A program made the translations under genes and the position numbers. Source: Gammaproteobacteria bacterium (GTDB taxonomy: Bacteria; Pseudomonadota; Gammaproteobacteria; Pseudomonadales; Halieaceae). From it: a stretch of 64,000 nt of DNA. Positions 32,686-42,086 of this stretch are shown in pieces. The stretch's first letter is position 1. Each line of letters starts with the position of its first letter. The stretch lies in NCBI GenBank assembly GCA_030427485.1, contig JAUICG010000005.1, forward strand, positions 140,629-204,628, given 5' to 3'. The notes under the pieces are model-generated. The model had not been told where the DNA came from. It searched no databases and saw nothing but the letters and a program-made list of their open reading frames with translations.

Positions 32686-32766
32686 GTTCTGGACTCCTGC
32701 TCAGATCGCCGATTCTCCCAGTGTAGTGCGATTTCAGGCTGGAAAAACAGTCAATTGTGGACAAAT

Positions 32767-33567
32767 TTAGCCCGTGCCGCCCCAGGCGCGCGGCATTTGC
32801 ATGTTGAGCCGCTCCAGCCCGCCATTGACGCCGAGGATTTCGCCGGTGACATAGCCCGCCGCCGGCGTGCAAAGGTACAGCGCGCCCAGCGCGATATCCT
32901 CCACCTCGCCCAGCCGCGCCATCGGTGTCAGGTCGACCATGGTTTGCTCGATCTCGGGCGTAAGTACCGTATTCAGCGCATCTGTTTTGGTGGAACCCAC
33001 GGCGATGGCATTGACCCGTACCTTCGGGGCGAATTCCTGTGCCAGTTCCTGCGTCAGCAGGGACAGCGCGCCCTTGGCGGTACCGTAGGCCGAGAAGCAG
33101 GGAGTGGGCTTGTGGCCGGCGATCGAGGAAATGTTGAGGATATTACCGCCGCCGGCGGACTCCACCATCAGTGGTGCGCAGATACGTGACAGCTCAAAGG
33201 CGGTGGTCACGTTGAAGCGAAAAGCGCCCTCGAACTCGCGCGCGGAGGTCTGCGACACCGGCTTGGGCGGAAATCCGCCGGCATTGTTGACGACAATATC
33301 GATGCGCCCGAACTCCGCCATCGTGCGTTCGGCCAGGTTCTGTAACTGTGCGAAGTCCAGCACGTCGGTCGGCACCACCAGCGCCCGTCGGCCCAATGCG
33401 GTGACCTCCCGCGCCACAGTCTCCAGGTCGGAAACAGTGCGGGCGCCGATCACCACATCGGCGCCGACCTCCGCAAACGCTTTGGCGATGGCCGCGCCGA
33501 TACCCTTACCGGCCCCGGTAATGACGGCTACTTTGCCGTCCAGTCTGAATTTATCGAGAATTGACAC
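32767..33567 (-). CDS. Short-chain dehydrogenase/reductase
   Basis: The 266-aa classical SDR has TGAGKGIGAAIA (cofactor Gly motif, about 18-29), NNAGG (about 93-97), catalytic Ser in ISSIAG, and YGTAK (Tyr-x3-Lys). The C-terminal GYVTGEILGVNGG is typical. It is an NAD(P)(H)-dependent reductase or dehydrogenase of unknown substrate in the FabG-like group. It may be co-transcribed with the metal-dependent hydrolase downstream. Confidence 0.94.
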   Translation of the reverse strand: MSILDKFRLDGKVAVITGAGKGIGAAIAKAFAEVGADVVIGARTVSDLETVAREVTALGRRALVVPTDVLDFAQLQNLAERTMAEFGRIDIVVNNAGGFPPKPVSQTSAREFEGAFRFNVTTAFELSRICAPLMVESAGGGNILNISSIAGHKPTPCFSAYGTAKGALSLLTQELAQEFAPKVRVNAIAVGSTKTDALNTVLTPEIEQTMVDLTPMARLGEVEDIALGALYLCTPAAGYVTGEILGVNGGLERLNMQMPRAWGGTG

Positions 33568-33635
33568 GTGTTACTCCTTTAAAAGCAGGATCAGGGCAAT
33601 GCTCGGGGGAGCACCGCGGGATGTTGCAGTCGCTG

Positions 33636-35540
33636 CTACTGCAGGTTGCGATTGATGAACGCCAGCAGCGGACGGATCACATTGTTCGTCTCGTCATCAT
33701 CGGCGGTGAGTATGTCGAGGTGTGCATAGCCTTCCGATATATACGTCTCAAAGCCGCCACTGACATCGCCGAAGGAGGGAAAGGCCTCGCTCGGGTTGCT
33801 CTCATCCAGCACCCGCGGCGTGATGCCGTCGCAGCTCGGCGCCGCACAGGGGCCGATGGCGGCGGCAAAGCGGAGCCAGGATGCGGGGACGGGTGTCAGC
33901 CCGTTGCTGCCCCCGAACCCGATCACCGGTATATCGATGTTCGCCGCCTGGGTGCGGTTGTCGATGTCGGCGCGGCCGCGGCCCCGCGGCGGTGGCGCGG
34001 AGAGCGCCGTTGTATCAAGCCCGAGCCCACTGGTGACACCGAGGCCGGAGGAAGGGTAGTACCAGTCCAGGAAATTGGTGGCGCCGCGAAAAAACCCCGG
34101 TACGATGCTGTTCTCCAGGTCGGTCGCCTCGACCTCCTGTCCCCACTTGCCTGTCTCGGCGAGCGACCGCGGCGGCGGGCCGTTGTCGGTCAGTGCCGCC
34201 GCCGGTTGCGCCTCGTTCTTGCTCAGCCATGTCGCGATGCCGTCGACAACGGGCCCCTCAGCACCCACGGAGGTGGCGAGAAAGCTGGCAGCGGCGGCCG
34301 CGATGCCGTCATCGTCGATAAACTTGCCCAACAGGGCAATGGATGACGCGGGTGTATTGCCGACCAGCGCGGTCAGGATGCTCAGTTGCGGCACCTGCTC
34401 GATCACATTGTTACCGGGTATCCCGTTGAAGTCGTGCTGCAACAGCGAGGGGGTGGTTTCATCGTTGAGGGACGCATCCAGCGCGTTAACCTCGGATACC
34501 GCAAAGAGCTGCGTGGACAGCAGCCCGGGAACCTCGGAATAGGCGAGTTCTGGCTCCACGCAGGATGCATTCGCGAACGCACCGCAATCGGCGGCAGCGG
34601 TTGCGACGGTGCAGGCGGTTTGGCCGTCGATACAGCGCGGCGCCTGGTCGCGCACGGCGCCGTAGAGGCCCCCGTCGAAGCGCGCTTCGATCAGGTCCAG
34701 CGTTGCCTCGTCAACCGGCTCCGTTGACAGGCTGGCGCCGCCTCCTTCCAGCAGGACCAGCCCCCGAAGCTTCCCGTAGCCGGGCTCCGGCGCGCCGCCG
34801 GCAAGGTTGAAATCGGTTGCCGCATACCGCGCGGTGTAGCCGGTGCCGGCGGAGTGGCCACCGAGAAAAACATTGCCGCTGCGCGCCGCGCCGCGGGCGG
34901 CCTCGACGATCGCGTCGATATCCTGTGAATGTACCAGCGGGGTCCACTGTGCAATGAAGGCGGTGTCCGCATTGCTGTTGTGGAACACGACCCGGCGGTT
35001 GGGACCCTCCACCAGTGCCGGGCTGAGCGCCAGCCCCAGCGCATCGCCGAACAGGAAATCCAGCCCGACTACCGGGTCGTTCAGTTCTTCGGCAATGTCC
35101 AGTCCCACCGTGTCCTCCAGGTGATTGGAGCGGCGATCGACCGCCCACACCTCCAGCACCAGGTTTGCCTCGTCAGCGGCGCGCCGCAGCAGGTTTCCGG
35201 CGAACGGGTAGTAATTCGCGGCGCCACCCTCGAAGCCGGGGATTACCACCAGGATACCATCCGGCTGCATAGCCTCCTGGTCCGACAGAAAGTAGCGTGT
35301 GTAGCGGGCCTGGTTAAAATTGATCTCGGCCCCACCAAACTGGCGCAGCAATTTTTCGCTGTTCACCACCACGCCCGGCGTTCCCGGTGTGAACGCCGGA
35401 GTGGCTTTGCTGGGGATATTGAAAGTAGCCTGGGAGAGGACGCCGGGCGATGGCTGCTGCGGACTGTCGCTGCCGTCGGAGCAGGCGAGCAGAATGCCAC
35501 CGGTGAGAACAATGCTGAGGAACCTGGAGATCGTACGCAT
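33636..35540 (-). CDS. Large lipoprotein with alpha/beta-hydrolase (lipase-like) fold
   Basis: The 634-aa protein has a lipoprotein signal with Cys20 (LLAC) and a Ser/Pro linker. The hydrolase domain has an IPGFEGGAANYY oxyanion-type segment (about 100-111) and nucleophile elbow GGHSAGTGY (Ser230). A late histidine in SEGYAHLDILTADDD (about 610) fits the catalytic His position. Two short disulfide-rich inserts (RCIDGQTACTV...DCGAFANASC) are seen. It is likely an outer-membrane or surface esterase/lipase. It is divergent from the MBL-fold gene over 178 bp. Confidence 0.88.
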   Translation of the reverse strand: MRTISRFLSIVLTGGILLACSDGSDSPQQPSPGVLSQATFNIPSKATPAFTPGTPGVVVNSEKLLRQFGGAEINFNQARYTRYFLSDQEAMQPDGILVVIPGFEGGAANYYPFAGNLLRRAADEANLVLEVWAVDRRSNHLEDTVGLDIAEELNDPVVGLDFLFGDALGLALSPALVEGPNRRVVFHNSNADTAFIAQWTPLVHSQDIDAIVEAARGAARSGNVFLGGHSAGTGYTARYAATDFNLAGGAPEPGYGKLRGLVLLEGGGASLSTEPVDEATLDLIEARFDGGLYGAVRDQAPRCIDGQTACTVATAAADCGAFANASCVEPELAYSEVPGLLSTQLFAVSEVNALDASLNDETTPSLLQHDFNGIPGNNVIEQVPQLSILTALVGNTPASSIALLGKFIDDDGIAAAAASFLATSVGAEGPVVDGIATWLSKNEAQPAAALTDNGPPPRSLAETGKWGQEVEATDLENSIVPGFFRGATNFLDWYYPSSGLGVTSGLGLDTTALSAPPPRGRGRADIDNRTQAANIDIPVIGFGGSNGLTPVPASWLRFAAAIGPCAAPSCDGITPRVLDESNPSEAFPSFGDVSGGFETYISEGYAHLDILTADDDETNNVIRPLLAFINRNLQ

Positions 35541-35655
35541 GGGGTGTCGGGCCGCTTTTTATAATGGTAGCTATGTGTACACTATTGGAGGCGCCGACGC
35601 TATCAAAGTTCACAACGGGTCCGGAATATTCGGGTGCGCGGTGTACCTATGCTAA

Positions 35656-35668
35656 CCTCGTAACGAGG
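35656..35668. promoter_or_regulatory. Short perfect palindrome in divergent promoter region
   Basis: CCTCG-TAA-CGAGG lies between the divergent lipoprotein-hydrolase gene (start 35540) and the MBL gene (start 35719). It could be an operator for a small dimeric regulator, but a 5-bp half-site can occur by chance. Confidence 0.25.
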
Positions 35669-35718
35669 GCCCGGGCGGTATGGGCCAATTTTCCTGATGA
35701 CTACAGGGACGCAATACC

Positions 35719-36537
35719 ATGGGACTATATCGGATATACCTCGCGGCACTCCTGTTCGGCTTCTCCAGCTGGGCCAGCGCCGGGCCGAAGCTTTACGTGT
35801 TCGACTGCGGCAGCGCGCAGCTCGATGACCTGGCGATGTTCAATATCAAGCCCGGGGAGTCGGATGTCCGGGAACTGTTTGTGCCCTGTTACCTTGTCAG
35901 GCATGACGAGGGCATTCTTTTCTGGGATGGCGGTTTACCCAAGTCTGCGGTGGGCGCTGAACCCGCTGATGCCGCGGCGGGCCCGACCATGCGCTACGAC
36001 CGCTGGGTCATCGACCAGCTGGCGGATATGGGGCTAGAGCCCGCCGATATCACGTACGCGGCCTACTCCCACCTGCATTTCGATCACGCGGGGGCGGCCA
36101 ATGAACTGGTGGAGAACACCGTCATCATGCAGCGGGCGGAGTGGGACAATGCGTTCGGCGAGGGGCGGGAATTCGTCGATACCAGCCTGTACGACGGACT
36201 GAAGCAGGCCGATTTGAAACTGATAGACGGCGATTACGATGTCTTCGGCGATGGCAGCGTGCGGCTTATCTACACCCCGGGCCACACCCCCGGGCACCAG
36301 AGCCTGCTGGTAATGCTGGAAAACACCGGGCCAGTCGCGCTGTCCGGGGATCTGTATCACACGCGGGCCAATCGCGCCCTGCGGCGGGTGCCCACATTCA
36401 ATTACGACGCTGAACAAACGCTGGCATCCATGGACAAAATGGAGAAATTGCTCAGTGAAACGGGCGCGACGTTATGGATAGAACACGACAAGGCGCTGGC
36501 GGACACGCTGAAAAAAGTCCCGGCGTACTACGATTGA
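35719..36537 (+). CDS. Exported MBL-fold hydrolase (AHL-lactonase-like)
   Basis: The 272-aa protein has a signal peptide (1-21) and a metallo-beta-lactamase fold with HLHFDHAG (118-125), YTPGHTPGHQSLLV and SGDLYHT, giving the complete dinuclear zinc set. The DCG...VPCYLVRHDEGILFWDGG opening is typical of the N-acyl-homoserine-lactonase (AiiA-like) subgroup. Export to the periplasm would put it in contact with diffusible lactones, but the substrate is inference. Confidence 0.92.
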   Translation: MGLYRIYLAALLFGFSSWASAGPKLYVFDCGSAQLDDLAMFNIKPGESDVRELFVPCYLVRHDEGILFWDGGLPKSAVGAEPADAAAGPTMRYDRWVIDQLADMGLEPADITYAAYSHLHFDHAGAANELVENTVIMQRAEWDNAFGEGREFVDTSLYDGLKQADLKLIDGDYDVFGDGSVRLIYTPGHTPGHQSLLVMLENTGPVALSGDLYHTRANRALRRVPTFNYDAEQTLASMDKMEKLLSETGATLWIEHDKALADTLKKVPAYYD

Positions 36538-36643
36538 CCGGCTGCGAGTCAACTGTAATGGCCAACCGTGTACAGCGCAGTCGGGCACGAAATCTGATCG
36601 GTGCTGAAGCCGTTGCGTTTTCCCGGATGTTCCGGTCCCGGCC

Positions 36644-37399
36644 ATGAGCGGGGCGCCTGGCGTAAACAGGGTGGCATTGGTGACGGGTGGCTCCAGGCGC
36701 ATCGGCCGGGCGATCGCCACCCATTTGCACGCGATCGGCTTTGATATTGCGCTGCACTATCACCACTCCGCCGACAGCGCGCAGGCGCTGGCCGCTGAGC
36801 TGTGCGCAACGCGGCCCGATTCCTGCAGGCTGTTCCAGGCTGACCTGGCGGATGCGACGCAACTCGACGAGCTGGCCAATGCGTTGCTCGCACGCTACCC
36901 GGCCATTCACCTGCTGGTCAACAATGCGTCGCGTTTCCTGCCCACGCCCGTCGCCTCCTGTTCGCCCGCGCAGTTCGACGCCTTGCTTGGCGCCAACCTG
37001 CGCGGCCCCTATTTCCTGGTCCAGGGCCTGCTGCCGGCGATGCGCAGCGGGGATGCCAGCGTCGTCAATATCCTGGATGTGCACATGGAGTTCCCGCTGC
37101 AGGACTTCAATGTCTACGGCGCGACAAAAGCCGGCCTGGCGGCGTTGACGCGCAGTCTCGCCGTGGAATTGGGGCCGGACATACGGGTTAACGGCATCGC
37201 GCCGGGCGCGATACTGTGGCCGGAGGGCGACGACAGCTACGACGCCGCGATGCGTGAAAAAACCCTGCGACAGACGCCGCTGAAGCGCCTCGGGGAGCCG
37301 CTGGATATCGCCCGTACCGTCGGCTTCCTGGCGACCGATGCGCCGTTCATCACCGGCCAGGTGATCACCGTGGACGGTGGCAGGAGCCTGGTCAGCTAG
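36644..37399 (+). CDS. Pteridine reductase-like SDR (FolM-like)
   Basis: The 251-aa SDR has cofactor motif TGGSRRIGRAIA (14-25). The Arg-Arg/RxG form (TGxxxRxG) is the pteridine-reductase signature for NADPH. NNAS, YGATKAGLAALTRSLA and the C-terminal FITGQVITVDGG follow. FolM-type enzymes reduce dihydromonapterin or dihydrofolate. It ends 12 bp from the convergent MAPEG gene. Start at ATG 36644; an earlier in-frame start is not supported. Confidence 0.9.
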   Translation: MSGAPGVNRVALVTGGSRRIGRAIATHLHAIGFDIALHYHHSADSAQALAAELCATRPDSCRLFQADLADATQLDELANALLARYPAIHLLVNNASRFLPTPVASCSPAQFDALLGANLRGPYFLVQGLLPAMRSGDASVVNILDVHMEFPLQDFNVYGATKAGLAALTRSLAVELGPDIRVNGIAPGAILWPEGDDSYDAAMREKTLRQTPLKRLGEPLDIARTVGFLATDAPFITGQVITVDGGRSLVS

Positions 37400-37411
37400 C
37401 GTCCGCGCCGC

Positions 37412-37837
37412 TCACCACACCAGCAGGGCCGCGCGCACCACCAGTGTAAACAGTACCAGCGAGGACAGCGTAAACAGAGCAAAGCGTATCTCGATCTTGT
37501 TCCACAGCGTCTGGTGCAGCGTGTGCACCACGCGCAGGCCAACGTACCACCACGCCAGTGTGACGTTCAATCCTTCGCCGGCGCCCAGCAACGCGAGCGT
37601 CAGCGCCACCGCGTAAAACATCACCGGCTGCTGCAGCAGGTGGTTGTAGTTGTCCGCCTTCCAGCGCACGCGGGGCGGCAGTTCGGACATCTGCTGGCCG
37701 TTCGGCAGGTTCTGGTCCAGTGTCATGCCGGCCTTGCCGATGGCCGGGATACGCGTGATATACATCCAGACCCACACGACAGTGGTCAGCATCAGCAGCG
37801 CGACTACCGGGGACAGGATTTCAGTCGATACGGGCAT
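37412..37837 (-). CDS. MAPEG family membrane protein
   Basis: The 141-aa protein has four predicted membrane helices (LSPVVALLMLTTVVWVWMY; PVMFYAVALTLALLG; LNVTLAWWYVGLRVVHTLHQT; FALFTLSSLVLFTLVVRAALLVW). The RWKADNYNHLLQQPVMFYA and GLRVVHTLHQ motifs are MAPEG hallmarks (membrane-associated eicosanoid/glutathione enzymes). Glutathione-linked activity is possible but unproven in bacteria. GGAGGAAA precedes the ATG. The 307-bp gap upstream is occupied by repeat R4. Confidence 0.92.
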   Translation of the reverse strand: MPVSTEILSPVVALLMLTTVVWVWMYITRIPAIGKAGMTLDQNLPNGQQMSELPPRVRWKADNYNHLLQQPVMFYAVALTLALLGAGEGLNVTLAWWYVGLRVVHTLHQTLWNKIEIRFALFTLSSLVLFTLVVRAALLVW

Positions 37838-37955
37838 GGGGATTTCCTCCTGGGCGGTTAATTAGTGTTGTAGCAGCAAACTGTGCCATCCGCGCGATGC
37901 AGTATTAGATACTTGCACCGCGATTGTCCACCGTGGCCACTTGCGGATAGTGTCT

Positions 37956-38118
37956 AAGTTTGAGCGTTGACTGTAAGAGCCTGAGAGGCAGGGTGCCGGT
38001 CGGGACCGTGTGGCGACAGGACGTCGCCACGCGAGCCTGCACAAGGACGTGCGCTTTTTGGCGTGTCCCGACCGGCACCCTGCCTCTCAGGCTCTCGCCG
38101 TAGGTCAACGTTCAAACT
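37956..38118 (+). repeat. Structured inverted repeat element, copy R4
   Basis: The outer ends AGTTTGAGCGTTGAC (37957-37971) and GTCAACGTTCAAACT (38104-38118) pair with one wobble. The 30-bp arms 37977-38006 and 38065-38094 are perfectly complementary. The 58-nt core 38007-38064 differs from the R2 core at only two positions. It lies between the MAPEG gene start and the 3' end of the GNAT-HDAC gene. Confidence 0.92.
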
Positions 38119-38144
38119 CGGACCCTACCTGCCGCCGCACAGGT

Positions 38145-39866
38145 TCAGGCCGGGTGCGTCAGGCCGCGGAAAAACTCCAGCGCGCCGGAGCGCAGGTTGC
38201 GCAATGAATAGCCGCCCTCCTGCACGACCAGTGTCGGCAGGCCGGTATCGCCCAGCATCCTGCCGATGCGGTACATCCCGCGCGGCGTGACGTCAAAGGT
38301 GCCGGTGGGGTCGCCCTGCATGATGTCAAAGCCCAGCGACAGCACCAGGTAATCCGGCCGGAAGGCGCGGATCACGCCGAGCGCCTTGTCCAGCGTGTCC
38401 GCGTAGTTGTGGTCATCCACGCCGGGGTACAGCGGGAAGTTGCGGTTGTAGCCTTTGCCCTCGCCCTCCCCGCGCTCCTCGGCGTAGCCGGAGAAATAGG
38501 GGTAGCAGAGGCGGGGATGACCGTGAATCGACAGCACGTAGACGTCGCTGCGCCGGTAGAAGATTTCCTGCGAGCCGTTGCCGTGGTGGTGGTCGATATC
38601 CAGCAGCGCGACCCGGCCGGACCGGGACAGGTAATGGGCGGCAATCGAGGCGTTGTTGAAATAACAGAAGCCGCCGAACACCCTGGATTCCGCGTGATGG
38701 CCCGGTGGGCGACACAGCGCGTAGCACAGGCGACTGCCGCGGGCGACGCGTTGCGCCGCGGTCAGCGCCACGTCCACCGCGTTGCGCGCCGCGAGATAGC
38801 AGTTGCTGGTGACCGGGGTGAAGTTGTCGATACAGAAGTAGCCGGCCTGGTTGTCCCAGGATTGCGGCACGCGGTCCGCGTGGCGCACGGGAAAGACATT
38901 CGGGTACAACAGCTTTCCCGGTCCCAGGTTCTTTTGGCCCAGCTTGAGGAACTTCACGAGTTCGGGGTGGTGCACGGCCTGGATATGCCGCTCGGCGAAA
39001 TGGCGGGGTTTCAGTGATTTCATCGGGATGCTGTCCAGGCCCTTGAGGATGGCGTGCACGCGGGCGGGACGCTCCACGTAGCCTTTTTCCTTCAGGTGGT
39101 GGATCTGCAGCGCGTCACCGGTGGTGACAAACTCCAGCGGTTTCCGCCCGGCTTTCTCGTCCTCGTGTTTTTTCTTTATATAGCGAGGCGGCCGCAGCAT
39201 TACCGGGTCGTCTTTTATTGAATCCAGCACCAGTTTGAGTTTGGCGTCGTCCGCATCCATATTGCCCTTGACCGCCAGCATGCGGCGCAGGAACGCGCGC
39301 AACTGTTTGCGGGCGAGCGGAATGCCCGTCTCCAGGTCGTCGAATACCAGGTAGGTGAACGCGCCCGCATTCGCCTTGTGCGCCGTGCTTTCATAGGCGG
39401 TATTGGCAATCGGTCGCGCGCCGAAGCGTTCGTAAAAGGCGAGCCGGCGTCGGTTGCCGGCCAGTTTGTTTTTCTCCAGCAGCAACACGGGGTCATCGGT
39501 GGGCACATCCAGGAACAGGCCATTGGCCTTGCGGTGCCAGAACCACTCGCAGGTCGCCTCGTACAGGGCGCTGCCGTACCCCCGGGTGTTGCGATTGGGG
39601 TTGCTGGCGATGTAGTCCAGGTAACCGTAGCGAATCCTCGGGAAGTAGAAGCTCAGCGCGAATCCCAGGATGCGTTCCTTGTGGCCCTCCGCCACCAGCA
39701 GCACCACTTCAAAATCCTTCTCCTGGGGAAACTTCATCATCGCGGCAATTTTGGCTGCGTACTCCGGATAGTAGTCGAACGCCTCCTGATAGATTTTCAG
39801 CACGGCGGAGACAGCCAGCCGGTTCTGGTGAGTGGAGGCGTCGTGAATCTGGCGAATTCGAAACAT
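38145..39866 (-). CDS. GNAT acetyltransferase-histone deacetylase family fusion
   Basis: The 573-aa bifunctional protein has a GNAT domain at about 1-195 with acetyl-CoA loop RGYGSALYEAT (95-104). An HDAC/acetylpolyamine-amidohydrolase domain spans about 245-570. The deacetylase site looks complete: RPPGHHAE with His390/His391, DIDHHHGNG with zinc ligands Asp425 and His427, Asp514 in LGFD, and Tyr553 in GGYS. One chain thus carries domains that can add and remove acetyl groups. The substrate is unknown (polyamine-, lysine- or peptide-like). It is divergent from a methyltransferase-ATP-grasp fusion gene across 261 bp, suggesting joint regulation. Confidence 0.94.
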   Translation of the reverse strand: MFRIRQIHDASTHQNRLAVSAVLKIYQEAFDYYPEYAAKIAAMMKFPQEKDFEVVLLVAEGHKERILGFALSFYFPRIRYGYLDYIASNPNRNTRGYGSALYEATCEWFWHRKANGLFLDVPTDDPVLLLEKNKLAGNRRRLAFYERFGARPIANTAYESTAHKANAGAFTYLVFDDLETGIPLARKQLRAFLRRMLAVKGNMDADDAKLKLVLDSIKDDPVMLRPPRYIKKKHEDEKAGRKPLEFVTTGDALQIHHLKEKGYVERPARVHAILKGLDSIPMKSLKPRHFAERHIQAVHHPELVKFLKLGQKNLGPGKLLYPNVFPVRHADRVPQSWDNQAGYFCIDNFTPVTSNCYLAARNAVDVALTAAQRVARGSRLCYALCRPPGHHAESRVFGGFCYFNNASIAAHYLSRSGRVALLDIDHHHGNGSQEIFYRRSDVYVLSIHGHPRLCYPYFSGYAEERGEGEGKGYNRNFPLYPGVDDHNYADTLDKALGVIRAFRPDYLVLSLGFDIMQGDPTGTFDVTPRGMYRIGRMLGDTGLPTLVVQEGGYSLRNLRSGALEFFRGLTHPA

Positions 39867-40127
39867 GGTCAGCGTGTCCGAAGAGCGTGGAGCCGTATTG
39901 GAATCACGGGTCGGGGCTCGAGCCCGGGGCCCGGTACTTGTGGCGCGAGTATAGTCCCGTCTCCAGCATGTCCAGCATGTAATTATTCCACAATTGATTT
40001 ATTAACCTGCGCCGGGCAGAAGTGGCAATATCGCGAGCCTTGATGCGCGGTAATTCAATTTGCCGGCGTTGTGGTTTATGGTGTCCGCTCGCCAACCCGG
40101 GCGGTTCTTGCAGCAAGGAGTCCTACG
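39867..40127. promoter_or_regulatory. Shared divergent promoter region
   Basis: This 261-bp region lies between the GNAT-HDAC and methyltransferase-ATP-grasp genes. The middle (about 39970-40010) is AT-richer (TAATTATTCCACAATTGATT) and is the most promoter-like part. The AAGGAG at 40115-40120 is the ribosome-binding site of the plus-strand gene. No clear operator was identified. Confidence 0.35.
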
Positions 40128-42062
40128 ATGTCCAGACGATCCACTAAAGCCACCAACGAGAGTGTCCGGCCGATCCGGACCCTGGGCCCGGTCTCCGATC
40201 TGGAGCGTCATCTGCCCAGTGACTGGTGGAAAACACTGTTCAACTCCGTGTACCTCAAAACGGATGGCGACGTGGTCGAGAACAGCGAAAACACCCGGGC
40301 TGAAATCGATATGCTGATCCAGGCCGTGGATATCGACGAGGACTGCGAACTGCTGGATCTCTGCTGCGGGCAGGGCAGGCATGTGCTGGAACTGGCGCGT
40401 CGGGGATTCAAACACCTGCACGGCTTCGACCGCTCGCAGTACCTGGTGCGCCTGGCGCGTAAACGGGCGCGCAGCGAGGGTTTGCGGGTCAAATTTTCCG
40501 AGGGCGATGCGCGGCGTATCCACCTGCCGGAAAACAGCAAGGACTGCGTGATCGTCATGGGCAATTCATTTGGCTATTTCGAGCGTGAGGAGGACGACCT
40601 GGAAGTGCTGCACAGCATCATGCGCGTGCTGCGTTCACGGGGCAAACTGGTGTTGGACGTGGTCGATGCAAACTGGATGGCGAGCAATTTCGAACCGCGC
40701 ACCTGGGAGTGGATTGACCAGGAGCACTTCGTCAACCGGGAGCGCACCCTCTCGTCCAACGGCAAGCGCATCGTCTCCCGCGAGGTCGTCACCCAGGCCA
40801 ATGTCGGTGTGATCGCCGACCAGTTCTACGCCGAGCGCCTGTACAGCGAAGACGAGCTGCGCTCCATACTCTCCAATCTCGGCTTCACCGACATCGTTTG
40901 CCACGGCTCGCTGCAGGCGGATTCCACCCGCGGGCACGACCTGGGCATGATGGCCAATCGCGTGTTTCTCAGCGCCACCGGGCCCGAGAAAAAGGCCCGC
41001 GTGGCGGTGCCGGTACCCAAGCGCGCCGTCACCGTGGTAATGGGTGACCCGCGTCTGCCGGACACGGTCAAGCTCAATGGCAAGTTCAACGAGGAAGACT
41101 TCCATACCATCCAGGTGCTGAAGGACGCGCTGGCCAAACTGGGCGATTTCGAGTTCAGCTACATGGACAATCACAACAACCTGATACAGAAGTTGCTGGA
41201 TAACCCGCCGGGCTTTGTGCTGAACCTGTGCGACGAGGGCTACCACAACGATGCCAGGCTGGAACTTCACGTGCCGGCGCTGCTGGAAATGCTCGGTGTT
41301 CCCTATACCGGCGCCGCACCGGGGTCCCTCGCACTGTGCTACGACAAGGCCAAGGTGCGCGCCATCTGCGCGGCCATGGATATACCGGTGCCGCTGGAGA
41401 CCTTCTACAACCCCAGCGACCAGGCGGCGACCCTGCCGTCTATCTTTCCGGCGCTGCTGAAACCGGCCTGCGGCGACAGTTCGATCGGTATCACCAAGGA
41501 CGCCGTGGTGCACGATGCCGCGAAGCTGCTGGACTACATGGGGTATTTGCGCGAGACCCTCCCCGGTGTGCCGATCCTGATCCAGGAATACCTCACCGGC
41601 GCCGAGTACAGTGTCGGCCTGGTCGGCAATCCCGGCAACCTGGAAGCGCTGCCGTTGCTGGAAGTGGATTACAGCGGCTTGCCGGAGGACCTGCCCAGGA
41701 TTCTGTCCTACGAGTCGAAGTGGATGCCCGACTCACCATACTGGACCAGGATTCGCTATCGCGAGGCGCAGGTGGATGAAGAGACGCGCAACCTGATGGT
41801 CAGCGCCTCTCGCCAGTTGTTCGAGCGCCTGGAATGCCGCGACTACGCGCGCTTCGATTTTCGCTGTGATGCCGCGGGCCAACCGAAAATCCTTGAGGTG
41901 AACCCGAACCCGGGCTGGTGCTGGGATGGCAAGTTCAACCTGATGGCCGAGTACGCGAACATGGAATACAGCCAGCTGTTGCGGATGATACTGAACGCGG
42001 CCCTGGAGCGTACCGGCCTGCAGGCGGTGGCCAGCGAAACGCTGATACCCGCGCGGCACTAG
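40128..42062 (+). CDS. SAM methyltransferase-ATP-grasp (D-Ala-D-Ala ligase-like) fusion
   Basis: The 644-aa protein has a class I methyltransferase domain at about 55-285 with SAM motif LLDLCCGQGRH (75-85) and FDRSQYLVRLAR. A D-alanine-D-alanine-ligase-like ATP-grasp domain (300-635) follows. The ligase shows VLNLCDEGYHNDARLE, ALLEMLGVPYTGAAPGSLALCYDK, ALLKPACGDSSIGI, LIQEYLTGAEYSVG and ILEVNPNPGW (metal ligands Glu590, Asn592). It would form an amide bond between two amino acids or amines and methylate a component. The ATG at 40128 with AAGGAG 7 nt upstream is preferred over the longer frame. The M32 peptidase starts 25 bp downstream. Confidence 0.93.
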   Translation: MSRRSTKATNESVRPIRTLGPVSDLERHLPSDWWKTLFNSVYLKTDGDVVENSENTRAEIDMLIQAVDIDEDCELLDLCCGQGRHVLELARRGFKHLHGFDRSQYLVRLARKRARSEGLRVKFSEGDARRIHLPENSKDCVIVMGNSFGYFEREEDDLEVLHSIMRVLRSRGKLVLDVVDANWMASNFEPRTWEWIDQEHFVNRERTLSSNGKRIVSREVVTQANVGVIADQFYAERLYSEDELRSILSNLGFTDIVCHGSLQADSTRGHDLGMMANRVFLSATGPEKKARVAVPVPKRAVTVVMGDPRLPDTVKLNGKFNEEDFHTIQVLKDALAKLGDFEFSYMDNHNNLIQKLLDNPPGFVLNLCDEGYHNDARLELHVPALLEMLGVPYTGAAPGSLALCYDKAKVRAICAAMDIPVPLETFYNPSDQAATLPSIFPALLKPACGDSSIGITKDAVVHDAAKLLDYMGYLRETLPGVPILIQEYLTGAEYSVGLVGNPGNLEALPLLEVDYSGLPEDLPRILSYESKWMPDSPYWTRIRYREAQVDEETRNLMVSASRQLFERLECRDYARFDFRCDAAGQPKILEVNPNPGWCWDGKFNLMAEYANMEYSQLLRMILNAALERTGLQAVASETLIPARH

Positions 42063-42086
42063 CGTCGCAGTATCGGTCAGGGTGGG